Below are positions 52,745-61,303 of a stretch of 64,000 bases of DNA, in pieces. The stretch comes from Pseudomonas sivasensis (lineage in GTDB: Bacteria; Pseudomonadota; Gammaproteobacteria; Pseudomonadales; Pseudomonadaceae), in contig NZ_JAAOWU010000006.1 of NCBI RefSeq assembly GCF_013778505.1, positions 206,712-270,711 of the forward strand, in the 5' to 3' direction. The notes beneath the pieces are model-generated. The model did not search any database, was not told the DNA's origin, and worked only from the letters and a program-made list of their open reading frames with translations. Both the position numbers and the translations under genes were made by a program. Each line of letters starts with the position of its first letter. Within the stretch, counting starts at the first letter, position 1.

Positions 52745-54310
52745 ATGCGCAACAACCAGCCAGTAACACAACGTGAGATTTCACTCGCGCCTTCGCAAAA
52801 ACTTATCTCCGCCACCGATATTCACGGGGGCATCACTTACTGCAACGACGCCTTTGTCGAAATCAGCGGTTTTGAACGGGCCGATCTGATCGGCGCGCCG
52901 CAGAACATCGTGCGTCACCCCGATGTCCCACCGGCCGTGTTTGCCCATATGTGGCGTGCGCTCAAGCAAGGCCTGCCGTGGATGGGCATCGTCAAGAACC
53001 GCTCGAAAAACGGCGACCATTACTGGGTTAACGCCTACGTCACACCGATCTTCCACGGCCGCGAAGTCGTTGGTTTTGAATCGGTGAGGGTCAAGCCCAG
53101 CGCCGATGAAATCCGCCGGGCGCAGGTGCTGTATCGCCGCCTCAGCCAAGGCAAATCCACCGCGCTAATCAAGGACACTTGGCTGCCCGCGGCGTTGAGT
53201 GCCGTGCCGTACGTGGCCACCGGTATCGCCGGCAGCATTGCCGGGCTTTTCCTCACTGCACCGATCGCCATTGCGGTGGCCGTGGCCGTTGCCGTGCCGG
53301 TGGGTATGCTCTGCTCACGCGTACGCCAAGGCAGCACCTTGCGCCTGCTGGCGGGTGTCGAGCCCTCGACGTCGGATGCCTTGATTGCCCAGATGTACAG
53401 CGACGCCAGCGGCCCCCAGGCACGCCTGGAAACCGCGTTCCTCAGCCAAAACTCGCGCCTGAAAACCTGCCTCACACGCTTGCAGGACAGTGCCGAACAA
53501 CTCAGCGCCCTGGCCGGGCAATCGGATCAGTTGGCCACCGCCAGCTCCAAAGGCCTGGATCGCCAACGCGTTGAAACCGAGCAGGTCTCGGCGGCCGTCA
53601 ACCAGATGGCTGCGACCACCCAGGAAGTCGCCAGCCATGTGCAGCGCACCGCCGACGCCACCCAGCAGGCCAACGTGCTGACCGGACGTGGCCGTGAAGT
53701 CGCGCGTGATACCCGCCTGGCCATTGAGCGCTTGTCCGCCGTCGTGGGCGAAACCGGCACCACCGTGGCGCAGTTGGCCAAGGACAGCGACGAAATCGGC
53801 AGCGTGGTGGACGTGATCAAAGGCATCGCCGATCAAACCAACCTGCTCGCCCTCAACGCCGCCATCGAAGCGGCCCGCGCCGGTGAGCAAGGCCGCGGGT
53901 TTGCCGTGGTGGCCGATGAAGTGCGCCAACTGGCGCAGCGTACTTCCCAATCCACCACTCAAATCCATGCGCTGATCACTCAGTTGCAGGCATCGTCCAA
54001 CAATGCCGTGCAAAGCATGGAAAACGGCCAACGCCAGGCGCAGGAAGGCGTAGCCTGGGTGCTGGAAGCAGACCAGGCGTTGGTCGGCATCAGCGAAGCG
54101 GTGTCTCATATCACCGAAATGACCACCCAGATCGCCGCCGCCACTGAGGAACAAAGCGCGGTCGCCGAGGAAATCAGCCGCAACATCACCACTATCGCGG
54201 AGCTGGCTGACCAGACGTCGATACAAGCCCATCAATCCACCGACCTTAGCAAGCAGCTGACCAATACGGCGGCCACTCAATATGCGTTGGTAGAACGCTT
54301 TAACCGCTAA
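52745..54310 (+). CDS. Aer-like PAS chemoreceptor (energy taxis)
   Basis: A 521-residue receptor with an N-terminal cytoplasmic PAS domain (about 20-120; [38 protein letters not shown] is the Aer signature), a short hydrophobic hairpin (about 150-190, [29 protein letters not shown]) anchoring it to the membrane, and a signalling domain with [21 protein letters not shown]. Aer binds FAD in its PAS domain and reports redox state for aerotaxis. The start at 52745 places the PAS domain normally. It is transcribed divergently from the OsmC-YcaO gene. A GCCGATGT (52679) upstream lacks a matching -35 for FliA. Confidence 0.92.
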   Translation: MRNNQPVTQREISLAPSQKLISATDIHGGITYCNDAFVEISGFERADLIGAPQNIVRHPDVPPAVFAHMWRALKQGLPWMGIVKNRSKNGDHYWVNAYVTPIFHGREVVGFESVRVKPSADEIRRAQVLYRRLSQGKSTALIKDTWLPAALSAVPYVATGIAGSIAGLFLTAPIAIAVAVAVAVPVGMLCSRVRQGSTLRLLAGVEPSTSDALIAQMYSDASGPQARLETAFLSQNSRLKTCLTRLQDSAEQLSALAGQSDQLATASSKGLDRQRVETEQVSAAVNQMAATTQEVASHVQRTADATQQANVLTGRGREVARDTRLAIERLSAVVGETGTTVAQLAKDSDEIGSVVDVIKGIADQTNLLALNAAIEAARAGEQGRGFAVVADEVRQLAQRTSQSTTQIHALITQLQASSNNAVQSMENGQRQAQEGVAWVLEADQALVGISEAVSHITEMTTQIAAATEEQSAVAEEISRNITTIAELADQTSIQAHQSTDLSKQLTNTAATQYALVERFNR

Positions 54311-54319
54311 CACCGCAAC

Positions 54320-54350
54320 GCGAGGCCGCCCGCCAGCTGGGCGGCCTCGC
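54320..54350 (+). terminator. Terminator after the Aer-like gene
   Basis: A 12-bp perfect stem GCGAGGCCGCCC/GGGCGGCCTCGC with a 7-base loop begins 10 bases after the stop. The T-run is poor (TTGC), so it may act in both directions or need Rho. Confidence 0.65.
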
Positions 54351-54438
54351 TTGCACCGGGATGAATATCGTGGCGCTCAGCCCGCGAGCAGGCTGTAACG
54401 CCAGGCGCATTTCTATGGGGCCGGTCTGATTGGGGCAG

Positions 54439-55860
54439 TCACTGGGTTTGTCCAGGCTGTTGCTTGCGATACATCCCCGTGAAGTAATCCGGAAAGTCCG
54501 GCGCCGAGTTGTGGTTGATCACCGCAAAACCCTTCACCAGTTGAATGTGATACGGGCCGGCGCGCCGGGTCGCCAACGGCTCGCGCACGATAATCAGGTT
54601 CTCGGTTTCCATCGGCACGCTGTGGTGCGCGCTGACGATGACCTTGTCGGTACCGGTTTCCTTGAGCGTTACGGTGAACTCCGCCACTTCGCGGCCCTGG
54701 GCATCGCGGTCGGGGAGGATCTTCAGGTCCAGGTCGCCGTCACGGTCGAGGAAGTCGTTGCGCATCTGGTAGTGACCGTCACGCTGATCGCGGGCAACGT
54801 CACCGAGTTTCTTGTACTCAGGCTCACGGTCCTCGCGATGCAGTTGGATTTGCAACTCCGGCTTGTCACCCTGGGCGCCACTGACCCACGTGCCGGAGTA
54901 AGCATAGGGCTCGACGGTTTCCCGAGTGATGCGCCAGATGCCGGTTTGATGACCATCGTCGGCATATTCGTGCAGGTAGACAAACGACTGCTCGCCGTAT
55001 TCACCCAACTCGCCTACCAACTTGATCGGCTTGCCGCTGCCGCTTTTGGTGTAGCGCAATTCACCAATCAACACCGCGCCCTGTTGCTGGTACCAGAGTT
55101 GCACCGGGATCTTGCCGTTGAGGGTGCCGGCCAGGAACTCAGGATCCTCATTGACCGGCCCTTCGAGCCTTGGGGTTTCCAGCCACTGGCCGTCCTTCCA
55201 CTCACCGGTGGTGCGCAGCATGTAGCCGCTGGGCATGCTGTTGTTGGCGTCATCGTCCGTCGCAGGCACTTGGGCCTGGGTGTACGCGCTGAGTCTCACC
55301 AACTCACCGTCGCGCATCTGATAGCGGCTGGCGCGGGTCCAGCAGCAACCCTGGTCGGTCTGCGAATGGATAACGCCGTCCTTGGGATTGACTGAGAACA
55401 TACCGCCGGAGGTTTCGTTCGCAAGATCGGTCAGGGGGCCGTTGAGCACCCACTGCGTCTTGTGCGGGTCTTGCAGGTACACATCGTAACTGGACTGGAA
55501 GTCTTTATCCGCGCCGGTGCCATTGCGGATTGCCAAGTCCTGGCGGCCATCCTGATTGATGTCGGCAAAGTAGACCACGCCGTTCTCGCCCATCAAACGC
55601 CAGTCGACGGTTTTACCATTCTGGTCCAGCGGCACCTGGGCATCCGGAGTCTGCAATTGCTGGAGGATTTCGAGGGTAGTTGCGTCGCGTACCGTGATCA
55701 GGGCTCGCGCCAGGTACTGCAAGTCCTGCGGCACCTGCGGGAACAACACTTCGACCAGGTATTTGCCGCTCGGGTCATTGACCGAGAACGAACGAGGCTC
55801 GGCCATGGCCGGGGCCGCCAAGGTCATGGAGAGGAGCACAGCGCTGACGAGCGAACGCAT
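54439..55860 (-). CDS. Periplasmic protein of unknown function with an FG-GAP-like segment
   Basis: A 473-residue protein with a clean signal peptide (MRSLVSAVLLSMTLAAPAMA). Residues about 90-125 contain VYFADINQDGRQDLAIRNG, an FG-GAP/EF-type Asp-rich loop as in the XAC2610-related family, followed by VYLQDP. Two adjacent Cys residues (DQGCCWTR) and many acidic residues follow, and a second Asp-rich loop (DFLDRDGDLDLKIL) lies near residue 378. It probably binds calcium in the periplasm. No operon partner is present, and the role is unknown. Confidence 0.78.
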   Translation of the reverse strand: MRSLVSAVLLSMTLAAPAMAEPRSFSVNDPSGKYLVEVLFPQVPQDLQYLARALITVRDATTLEILQQLQTPDAQVPLDQNGKTVDWRLMGENGVVYFADINQDGRQDLAIRNGTGADKDFQSSYDVYLQDPHKTQWVLNGPLTDLANETSGGMFSVNPKDGVIHSQTDQGCCWTRASRYQMRDGELVRLSAYTQAQVPATDDDANNSMPSGYMLRTTGEWKDGQWLETPRLEGPVNEDPEFLAGTLNGKIPVQLWYQQQGAVLIGELRYTKSGSGKPIKLVGELGEYGEQSFVYLHEYADDGHQTGIWRITRETVEPYAYSGTWVSGAQGDKPELQIQLHREDREPEYKKLGDVARDQRDGHYQMRNDFLDRDGDLDLKILPDRDAQGREVAEFTVTLKETGTDKVIVSAHHSVPMETENLIIVREPLATRRAGPYHIQLVKGFAVINHNSAPDFPDYFTGMYRKQQPGQTQ

Positions 55861-55945
55861 TCAAAGCATCCTTGCTGAAATTCGGGGGCGGCAGTGTAGC
55901 GGTTTCGCTGGCGGCTATGTGACGTACCCCACGAGCGAAGGGAAC

Positions 55946-56674
55946 CTAAAGCATTTCATCGCATCGTTTAGCGTGCCGTTCGAGGGCGAAATCCACCAAC
56001 GCATCTGCAATACCGTCATGCTGTACCCACACAGCTTCCCCCTTATTGACCTTACTGCGCAGCTTGTTCAAGTTGATGCTTTTCTGCCCACGTAATTGCG
56101 CTCGGTCAAGAATGTAGAAGCTCCAGTTATCGAGTTCCAACACCGATTTCACCAACGCCTGCTTATTGAGCTTGAACCGCGCTTTCTCCATCGGCAGTGC
56201 ACGAGATGGATTGGGGTTCCACTTATCATGAAGACGCTCGTTCTCCTGACACTTTTTATTATCCAGTGCCAGATAAGCGAAGATGTAAAAGTCTGACCAA
56301 TGCTCAGCGGGCAGCGGACTATTGGAGACACAATCGAATCCTTCAGCGAAGGAGGTATCGAACACCTGAGATTTGCTATACGAGTCTTTCGATTTAACTT
56401 GGATAGTGAATTTTTCATCATTCATGAAAAACACGAGGTCATGAACATCGCCTTCCATCTTGGTTGAAAAATGCGAAGTGGGTACCTGGAAATCGGGGCT
56501 AGGCATGTTGAACAGCGCCCGATACACCAAAAACTCTGCCAGATAACCTCGTAGCAGGGGGTTATCCAATGCTGAAAAACCCCAGCCCCAGAAAGCCGTT
56601 AGAAACCCAGGCTCTATGGGTCTCCCCGATTGAGTCAACGCTTCTGTTCCAGTCAACGGATCGAGTAGATTCAT
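55946..56674 (-). CDS. Uncharacterised protein, possible PD-(D/E)XK nuclease-like fold
   Basis: A 242-residue protein not assigned to a family. Three features in order resemble the PD-(D/E)XK core: a helix with a conserved-type Glu (LRGYLAEFLVYRAL), then an Asp-bearing strand (GDVHDLVFFMND), then a strand with Q-x-K (KFTIQVKSKDSY). This E…D…(E/Q)xK arrangement occurs in Holliday-junction resolvases and intron or restriction nucleases. The rest is charged and partly helical. It is AT-richer than its neighbours and solitary. I place the start at the ATG at 56674; the longer frame overlaps the HIT gene. A nuclease role is a hypothesis. Confidence 0.6.
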   Translation of the reverse strand: MNLLDPLTGTEALTQSGRPIEPGFLTAFWGWGFSALDNPLLRGYLAEFLVYRALFNMPSPDFQVPTSHFSTKMEGDVHDLVFFMNDEKFTIQVKSKDSYSKSQVFDTSFAEGFDCVSNSPLPAEHWSDFYIFAYLALDNKKCQENERLHDKWNPNPSRALPMEKARFKLNKQALVKSVLELDNWSFYILDRAQLRGQKSINLNKLRSKVNKGEAVWVQHDGIADALVDFALERHAKRCDEML

Positions 56675-56744
56675 ATTTCTAACTGCACTCTTCACGCGAA
56701 AGTTAATAAAAGTTGGCGCCAATGCGGCTGCACGCTCTCGCCTC

Positions 56745-57182
56745 TCAACTGGGTTGACGCAGCAACCGTTCGATGGCCTTGCGCAAATCCCCATGCACCT
56801 CTTCGGCATAAGGAACAGCATTCTTCCAGTCATAAAACCATGCCGGCATCCGGCGCTTGTCGTCGGGTTCCGAGGCGTAGCGCGGGAATATATGGCAGTG
56901 CAACTCAGGCTCGGAGTTGCCCAGGATTTCGTAATTCATGCGCTGGGCGTCGGTGGCGTGCAACACCGCATCACCGAGGCGCGCCATGTCCAGCAGGTAA
57001 GTCGCGCGGGCTTCGGTATCCAGGTCGTTCAAACTCGCGACCACCGGATCGGGCAGCAGCAGGCAGTAGCCCGGCAGAAACTGCACATCCCCCATCACCG
57101 CCCAGCCCGAGGCCATGCGGCAGATAACCTTCTCATTGGCGCCGATGCGGGCCAGGGCTACGCGTTCCGTGATCAGTGGCAT
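56745..57182 (-). CDS. HIT-family (histidine triad) hydrolase
   Basis: A 145-residue protein of the HIT superfamily (nucleotidyl hydrolase/transferase). The C-terminal active-site motif reads ELHCHIFPR: relative to the usual HxHxHxx, the first His is Glu while the middle, nucleophilic His and the third remain. NYEILGNSEPELHCHIFPRYASEPDD and the preceding GYCLLLPD strand otherwise follow the family. AAGGA precedes the ATG at 57182; an in-frame start 12 codons upstream lacks one. The substrate is unknown; dinucleoside polyphosphates or adenylated amines are typical. Confidence 0.88.
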   Translation of the reverse strand: MPLITERVALARIGANEKVICRMASGWAVMGDVQFLPGYCLLLPDPVVASLNDLDTEARATYLLDMARLGDAVLHATDAQRMNYEILGNSEPELHCHIFPRYASEPDDKRRMPAWFYDWKNAVPYAEEVHGDLRKAIERLLRQPS

Positions 57183-57397
57183 GTAGGGTCCTTGATGGGG
57201 GCAAGATGCGGGCGGCATTTTAACGCTTGCCCCCTGCTTTTCAGCAACGGGAACAGTCCAAGGGAGTTACCTGACAGGCCACCTGAGGAAACGCCTGTTG
57301 CCCCACCAACAGCAGTTGCACAGCTTGTGCTGAATCCAAACAGGCTCTCCTTTTTAAAATTAAACGTATCCCTTTGAAATAAAAGCATTTATCCCCC

Positions 57398-57413
57398 TGG
57401 CATGGCGCATGCA
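57398..57413 (+). promoter_or_regulatory. Candidate sigma-54 promoter of the ABC uptake operon
   Basis: TGGCAT-N5-ATGCA has the GG and GC pairs spaced by 10 bases and matches nine of eleven consensus positions. It ends 33 bases before the first gene of the operon. A dyad TGCAC-N5-GTGCT at 57317-57331 could be an activator site. RpoN control would suit nitrogen-regulated uptake. Confidence 0.45.
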
Positions 57414-57445
57414 ATCACCTTTGCATCGACCCAAAGGACACACCC

Positions 57446-58501
57446 ATGCCCCAGACACTGCCCCAGGCGCTGCTGCATCAAGCCCACACCCGTGGGTCGG
57501 CGATTGCCTTGCGTTACAAGCGCCTGGGCATCTGGCAAGAACGACGTTGGAGCGAACTGGCAGACGACATACGCCAACTCGCCGCAGCCCTTCACCAGCG
57601 CGACTTCGGGCCTGACGATGATCTGCTGATCATCAGTCAGGCGCGCCCCGAAGCCTTGCTTCTGGCACTGGCCGCGCAGTGGTTGGGGGGGAGCGTCACG
57701 CTGCTCGATCCCGAGCGCGACAATGGTGCGCTGCTGGTGCAACTGCGGCCGACATTTGTTCTCGCCGAAAACGCCGAGGCGATTCCGTCAATCAGTGGGC
57801 CCGGTGTGGTGGTGTACCTCGATGGGCGCGGTCTGGATCAACACAAAGGCCCCCACTTGGTCGCTTATGCGGACTTGCGCACGGACCTCCCTGCCCCGGC
57901 GTGCGCCGCTCAGTCAACTGCCCTCGCCTTTGTGTTCCACGCCGATACCTGCGTGCAATTGACCCACGGGCAGTTGCTCATGGACGCGCGCACTTTGGTG
58001 GCCCGCGAACACCTCGACGCCAATGAGGAAGCCCTGGCCGCGCGGGTTTTCGCCGCCAGCGGGCAGGCGCGCTACTTGCTGGCGCCCTGGCTGCACGCTG
58101 GTTTTCGCCTGAACTTCCCCGAAGCCCTGGCCACCCGGGACACCGACCGCCGCGAGCTGGGCCCAACCTTGGTGCTGGGCACCCGTGAATCCTACGGCCG
58201 TCTGGAACAGTGGGCTCGTGAGCGCCTGCCGCTGCCGGGCACATTCAGTCATCGCCTGTACCGCTGGGCGATGCAGCCAACCCCATCGATCATTCGCCGC
58301 TGGCTGGGCCACTGGCTGGTGCGTCGACCATTGCTCGATGTGCTGGGCATGAGCCGCCTGCGCGTGCCTTTGCTGGTAGGGCCAGCGTTGAGCCCGGACA
58401 GTGCGGCGTTCTTTACCGCCTTGGGCATCGATCCCGGCCGTTGGCAAGAGCCAGCGCCCCAACACCAACCCGCCGACCAACGACTGCCTCACGCTGTCTG
58501 A
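57446..58501 (+). CDS. Truncated AMP-binding (acyl-CoA synthetase-like) protein lacking catalytic motifs
   Basis: A 351-residue protein that follows the N-terminal part of ANL acyl-CoA synthetases: LRYKRLGIWQERRWSELADDIRQLA, ALAAQWLGGSVTLLDP, and later RRPLLDVLGMSRLRVPLL and FFTALGI. The P-loop (usual YTSGTTGxPKG) is replaced by a shortened FHADTCVQ segment directly before an intact LTHG. The protein ends just before the position of the YGxTE motif, so the adenylate pocket and the whole C-terminal domain are missing. It cannot be a normal ligase; it may be a degenerating gene or a binding partner. It heads the ABC operon, with AAAGGA upstream. Confidence 0.8.
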   Translation: MPQTLPQALLHQAHTRGSAIALRYKRLGIWQERRWSELADDIRQLAAALHQRDFGPDDDLLIISQARPEALLLALAAQWLGGSVTLLDPERDNGALLVQLRPTFVLAENAEAIPSISGPGVVVYLDGRGLDQHKGPHLVAYADLRTDLPAPACAAQSTALAFVFHADTCVQLTHGQLLMDARTLVAREHLDANEEALAARVFAASGQARYLLAPWLHAGFRLNFPEALATRDTDRRELGPTLVLGTRESYGRLEQWARERLPLPGTFSHRLYRWAMQPTPSIIRRWLGHWLVRRPLLDVLGMSRLRVPLLVGPALSPDSAAFFTALGIDPGRWQEPAPQHQPADQRLPHAV

Positions 58502-58512
58502 CGAGCCCAACC

Positions 58513-59289
58513 ATGCATGCAACCACTCAAGCGGTCTTACTGCGGCTCGATGACATTACCCTGTCGTTCAAGGGCATCAAGGCCATCACCTCCATCAGTT
58601 TCGACGTCAAGGCCGGGGACATCTGCGGGCTGATCGGCCCCAACGGCGCCGGCAAGAGTTCGCTGCTCAATGTGATCAACGGCGTTTACCACCCCCAAAG
58701 CGGCAGCATCCACTACGCCGGCCACACCCGACGGCGCATGCGCGCGCATCAGGCGGCCGAAGGCGGGATTGCGCGAACCTTCCAGAACATCGCGCTGTTC
58801 AAGGGCATGAGCGTGCTCGACAACGTGCTCACCGGGCGCAACCTCAAGCGCCGCAGCAACTGGATCGAGCAGATGCTGCGCCTGGGCCGAGCCCCGCGCG
58901 AGGAGGACGCGCACCGCCTGCACGCCGAAAAAGTCATCGCGTTTTTGCAGATCCATCCCTGGCGACACGTGCTGGTGGGCACCCTGCCCTATGGCCTGCA
59001 AAAGCGTGTCGAACTGGCCCGCGCCCTGGCGTCCGAGCCGACCCTGTTGCTGCTGGATGAGCCCATGGCCGGTATGAACGCTCAGGAGAAAGCCCAGATG
59101 AGCCAATTCATCCGCGACATCAACCGCGAGTTCGGCACCACCGTGGTGCTGATCGAGCACGATATCGGTGTGGTCATGGGCTTGTGCGACCACGTAGTGG
59201 TGCTCGACTACGGCCGCAAGATCGGCGACGGCACGCCCGAGCAAGTGCGCGCCAACCCCGATGTCATCGCCGCCTATCTGGGAACTTGA
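58513..59289 (+). CDS. Branched-chain-type ABC transporter ATPase (LivG-like)
   Basis: A 258-residue ATPase. Walker A is GLIGPNGAGKSSLLN, the signature region is LPYGLQKRVELARAL, Walker B is LLLLDEPMAGMN, and the switch His is in VVLIEHDIGVVMGLCDHVVVLDYG. The long insert between Walker A and the signature (RSNWIEQMLRLGRAPREEDAHR) is typical of LivG-type subunits. The start at 58513 is 11 bases after the preceding stop. It powers uptake through the two permeases below. A second ATPase (LivF-type), usual in these systems, is not in the window. Confidence 0.93.
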   Translation: MHATTQAVLLRLDDITLSFKGIKAITSISFDVKAGDICGLIGPNGAGKSSLLNVINGVYHPQSGSIHYAGHTRRRMRAHQAAEGGIARTFQNIALFKGMSVLDNVLTGRNLKRRSNWIEQMLRLGRAPREEDAHRLHAEKVIAFLQIHPWRHVLVGTLPYGLQKRVELARALASEPTLLLLDEPMAGMNAQEKAQMSQFIRDINREFGTTVVLIEHDIGVVMGLCDHVVVLDYGRKIGDGTPEQVRANPDVIAAYLGT

Positions 59290-59291
59290 GC

Positions 59292-60173
59292 ATGGAATTT
59301 TTCTTTGAGGTGCTGATCGGCGGCCTGTTGGCGGGCGTGATGTATTCCCTGGTGGCGATCGGTTTTGTGCTGATCTACAAAGCCTCGGGCGTCTTCAACT
59401 TCGCCCAGGGCGCCATGGTGCTGTTCGCCGCACTGACCTTTGTCAGCCTGCTGGAGCGCGGCTTTCCGTTTGTCTTCGCGTTTTTGCTGACCCTGGTGAG
59501 CATGGTGGTGCTTGCGCTGCTGATCGAGAAAGTGGTGCTGCGGCCCCTGGTCAATCGCCCGCCGATCATCCTGTTCATGGCCACCCTTGGGCTGTCCTAC
59601 ATGATCGAAGGCTTCGCGCAATTCCTCTGGGGTGCGCAGGTGCATGGCCTGGATTTGGGCATTGCCGACGAGCCGCTGGAAATCCGCGGCATGCTGCTCT
59701 CGCAGTTCGACCTGTTCGCTGCCGGCACCGCCGCCGCGTTGGTGCTCGCCCTGTCATTGCTGTTCAACAAAACCCGTATCGGCCTGTCGCTGCGTGCAGT
59801 CGCAGACGACCCGCTGGCGTCCATGGCGGTGGGCATTCGCCTGCCGCGCATCTGGGCCCTGGTGTGGGCCGTGGCGGGGTTTGTCGGGCTGGTGGCCGGG
59901 TTGCTTTGGGGCGCGCGATTGGGGGTGCAATTCTCGTTATCGCTGGTGGTACTCAAGGCATTGCCGGTGCTGATCATCGGCGGATTTTCGTCCATCGGCG
60001 GCGCGATTGTCGGCGGCTTGATCATCGGCGCGAGCGAAAAAATCGCCGAGATCTACCTCGGCCCGATCATCGGCAGCGGCATTGAAAACTGGGTGCCTTA
60101 CGTTCTTGCCTTGCTGTTCTTGCTGGTGCGCCCTGCCGGGTTGTTCGGCGAGCGCGCCATCGAACGGGTCTGA
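59292..60173 (+). CDS. Branched-chain-type ABC permease (LivH-like)
   Basis: A 293-residue inner-membrane permease with about eight helices. Family markers are GGLLAGVMYSLVAIGFVLIYKASGVFNFAQGAM at the N-terminus and GALVGGLIIG-like GGFSSIGGAIVGGLIIGASEKIAE near the C-terminus. It pairs with the LivM-like protein to form the channel. It begins two bases after the ATPase stop, so it is co-translated with it. Confidence 0.93.
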   Translation: MEFFFEVLIGGLLAGVMYSLVAIGFVLIYKASGVFNFAQGAMVLFAALTFVSLLERGFPFVFAFLLTLVSMVVLALLIEKVVLRPLVNRPPIILFMATLGLSYMIEGFAQFLWGAQVHGLDLGIADEPLEIRGMLLSQFDLFAAGTAAALVLALSLLFNKTRIGLSLRAVADDPLASMAVGIRLPRIWALVWAVAGFVGLVAGLLWGARLGVQFSLSLVVLKALPVLIIGGFSSIGGAIVGGLIIGASEKIAEIYLGPIIGSGIENWVPYVLALLFLLVRPAGLFGERAIERV

Positions 60174-60196
60174 TCGTTTTTTGAGGAAATGCCTGC

Positions 60197-61264
60197 ATGC
60201 TGTATCAAGAAGTCGGTCAAATCAGTACCTCCTACGCGGCCGAGCGCCGCACCTTTCGCCTGCGCCAGGACCGCATCGCACTGTGGCTACTGCTGGGCTT
60301 TGCCTTTGTGGTGATGCCGTGGTTGGGCAACGACTACTGGTTCAGCGCGATCCTCGTGCCGCTGCTGGTGCTGTCCCTGGCCGGCCTCGGCCTGAACCTG
60401 CTGACTGGCTACGCCGGGCAACTCTCTCTGGGCTCGGCGGCGTTCATGGCGGTGGGCGCATTTGCCGCCTACAACCTGCAATTGCGCGTACCCGGTTTGC
60501 CGCTGCTGGTGAGCTTTGGCCTGGGCGGCGTGATCGCTGCGCTGGTGGCGGTGTTCTTCGGTCTGCCGAGCCTGCGCATCAAGGGCTTTTACCTGTTGGT
60601 AGCGACCCTGGCCGCCCAGTTCGTGGTGGAGTGGGTACTGACCCGCTTCAGCTGGTTTACCAACGACAACGCGTCCGGCGTAATCACCTCACCGCCATTG
60701 CTGATCGCTGGGGTTGATTTCAGCTCGCCGTGTGGCCGCTACCTGCTGACCCTCAGCGTGGTCGTGGCGCTGTTCTGGCTCGGTAAAAACCTGGTGCGCA
60801 GTGAGCTGGGCCGCAACTGGATGGCCGTGCGAGACATGGACACCGCCGCCGCCGTGATCGGCATTCGGCTGCTCAAGGCCAAGCTGCTGGCGTTTGCCAT
60901 CAGCGGCTTCTACCTGGGCGTCGCGGGGTCGCTTTGGGCCTTCGCCTACCTGGGCACGGTGGAGCCTCACGGCTTCGACCTGAGCCGCTCATTTCAGGTG
61001 CTCTTCATCATCATTATCGGCGGTCTGGGCAGTGTGCTCGGCAACGTCCTCGGCGCGGCCTTCATCGTGTTGTTCCCGATCCTGCTGGGCAACCTCTTCG
61101 CGTTGCTGCCGGCCGGATTGATGGACGCCGGCCAGCTGGAAAACCTTCAGAAGATGCTGTTCGGTGCACTGATCATCACCTTCCTGATCAAGGAACCGGA
61201 GGGGCTGGCCCGACTGTGGCAGCGCTTTCGTCAACGGGCCAGGGTATGGCCGCTGCGTTACTAA
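60197..61264 (+). CDS. Branched-chain-type ABC permease (LivM-like)
   Basis: A 355-residue permease with a roughly 30-residue cytoplasmic N-terminus and about nine to ten helices. LivM-family features are GLNLLTGYAGQLSLGSAAFMAVGAF, SLRIKGFYLLVATLAAQFVVEW, the EAA-like loop RNWMAVRDMDTAAAVIGIRLLKAKLLAFAISGF, and GGLGSVLGNVLGAAFIVLFP. It is 23 bases downstream of the LivH-like gene, with TGAGGA before the ATG. Confidence 0.93.
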   Translation: MLYQEVGQISTSYAAERRTFRLRQDRIALWLLLGFAFVVMPWLGNDYWFSAILVPLLVLSLAGLGLNLLTGYAGQLSLGSAAFMAVGAFAAYNLQLRVPGLPLLVSFGLGGVIAALVAVFFGLPSLRIKGFYLLVATLAAQFVVEWVLTRFSWFTNDNASGVITSPPLLIAGVDFSSPCGRYLLTLSVVVALFWLGKNLVRSELGRNWMAVRDMDTAAAVIGIRLLKAKLLAFAISGFYLGVAGSLWAFAYLGTVEPHGFDLSRSFQVLFIIIIGGLGSVLGNVLGAAFIVLFPILLGNLFALLPAGLMDAGQLENLQKMLFGALIITFLIKEPEGLARLWQRFRQRARVWPLRY

Positions 61265-61303
61265 CTTACTAACCCCCGAGCTGAACCCCGAGGAACTGCC
61301 TCC

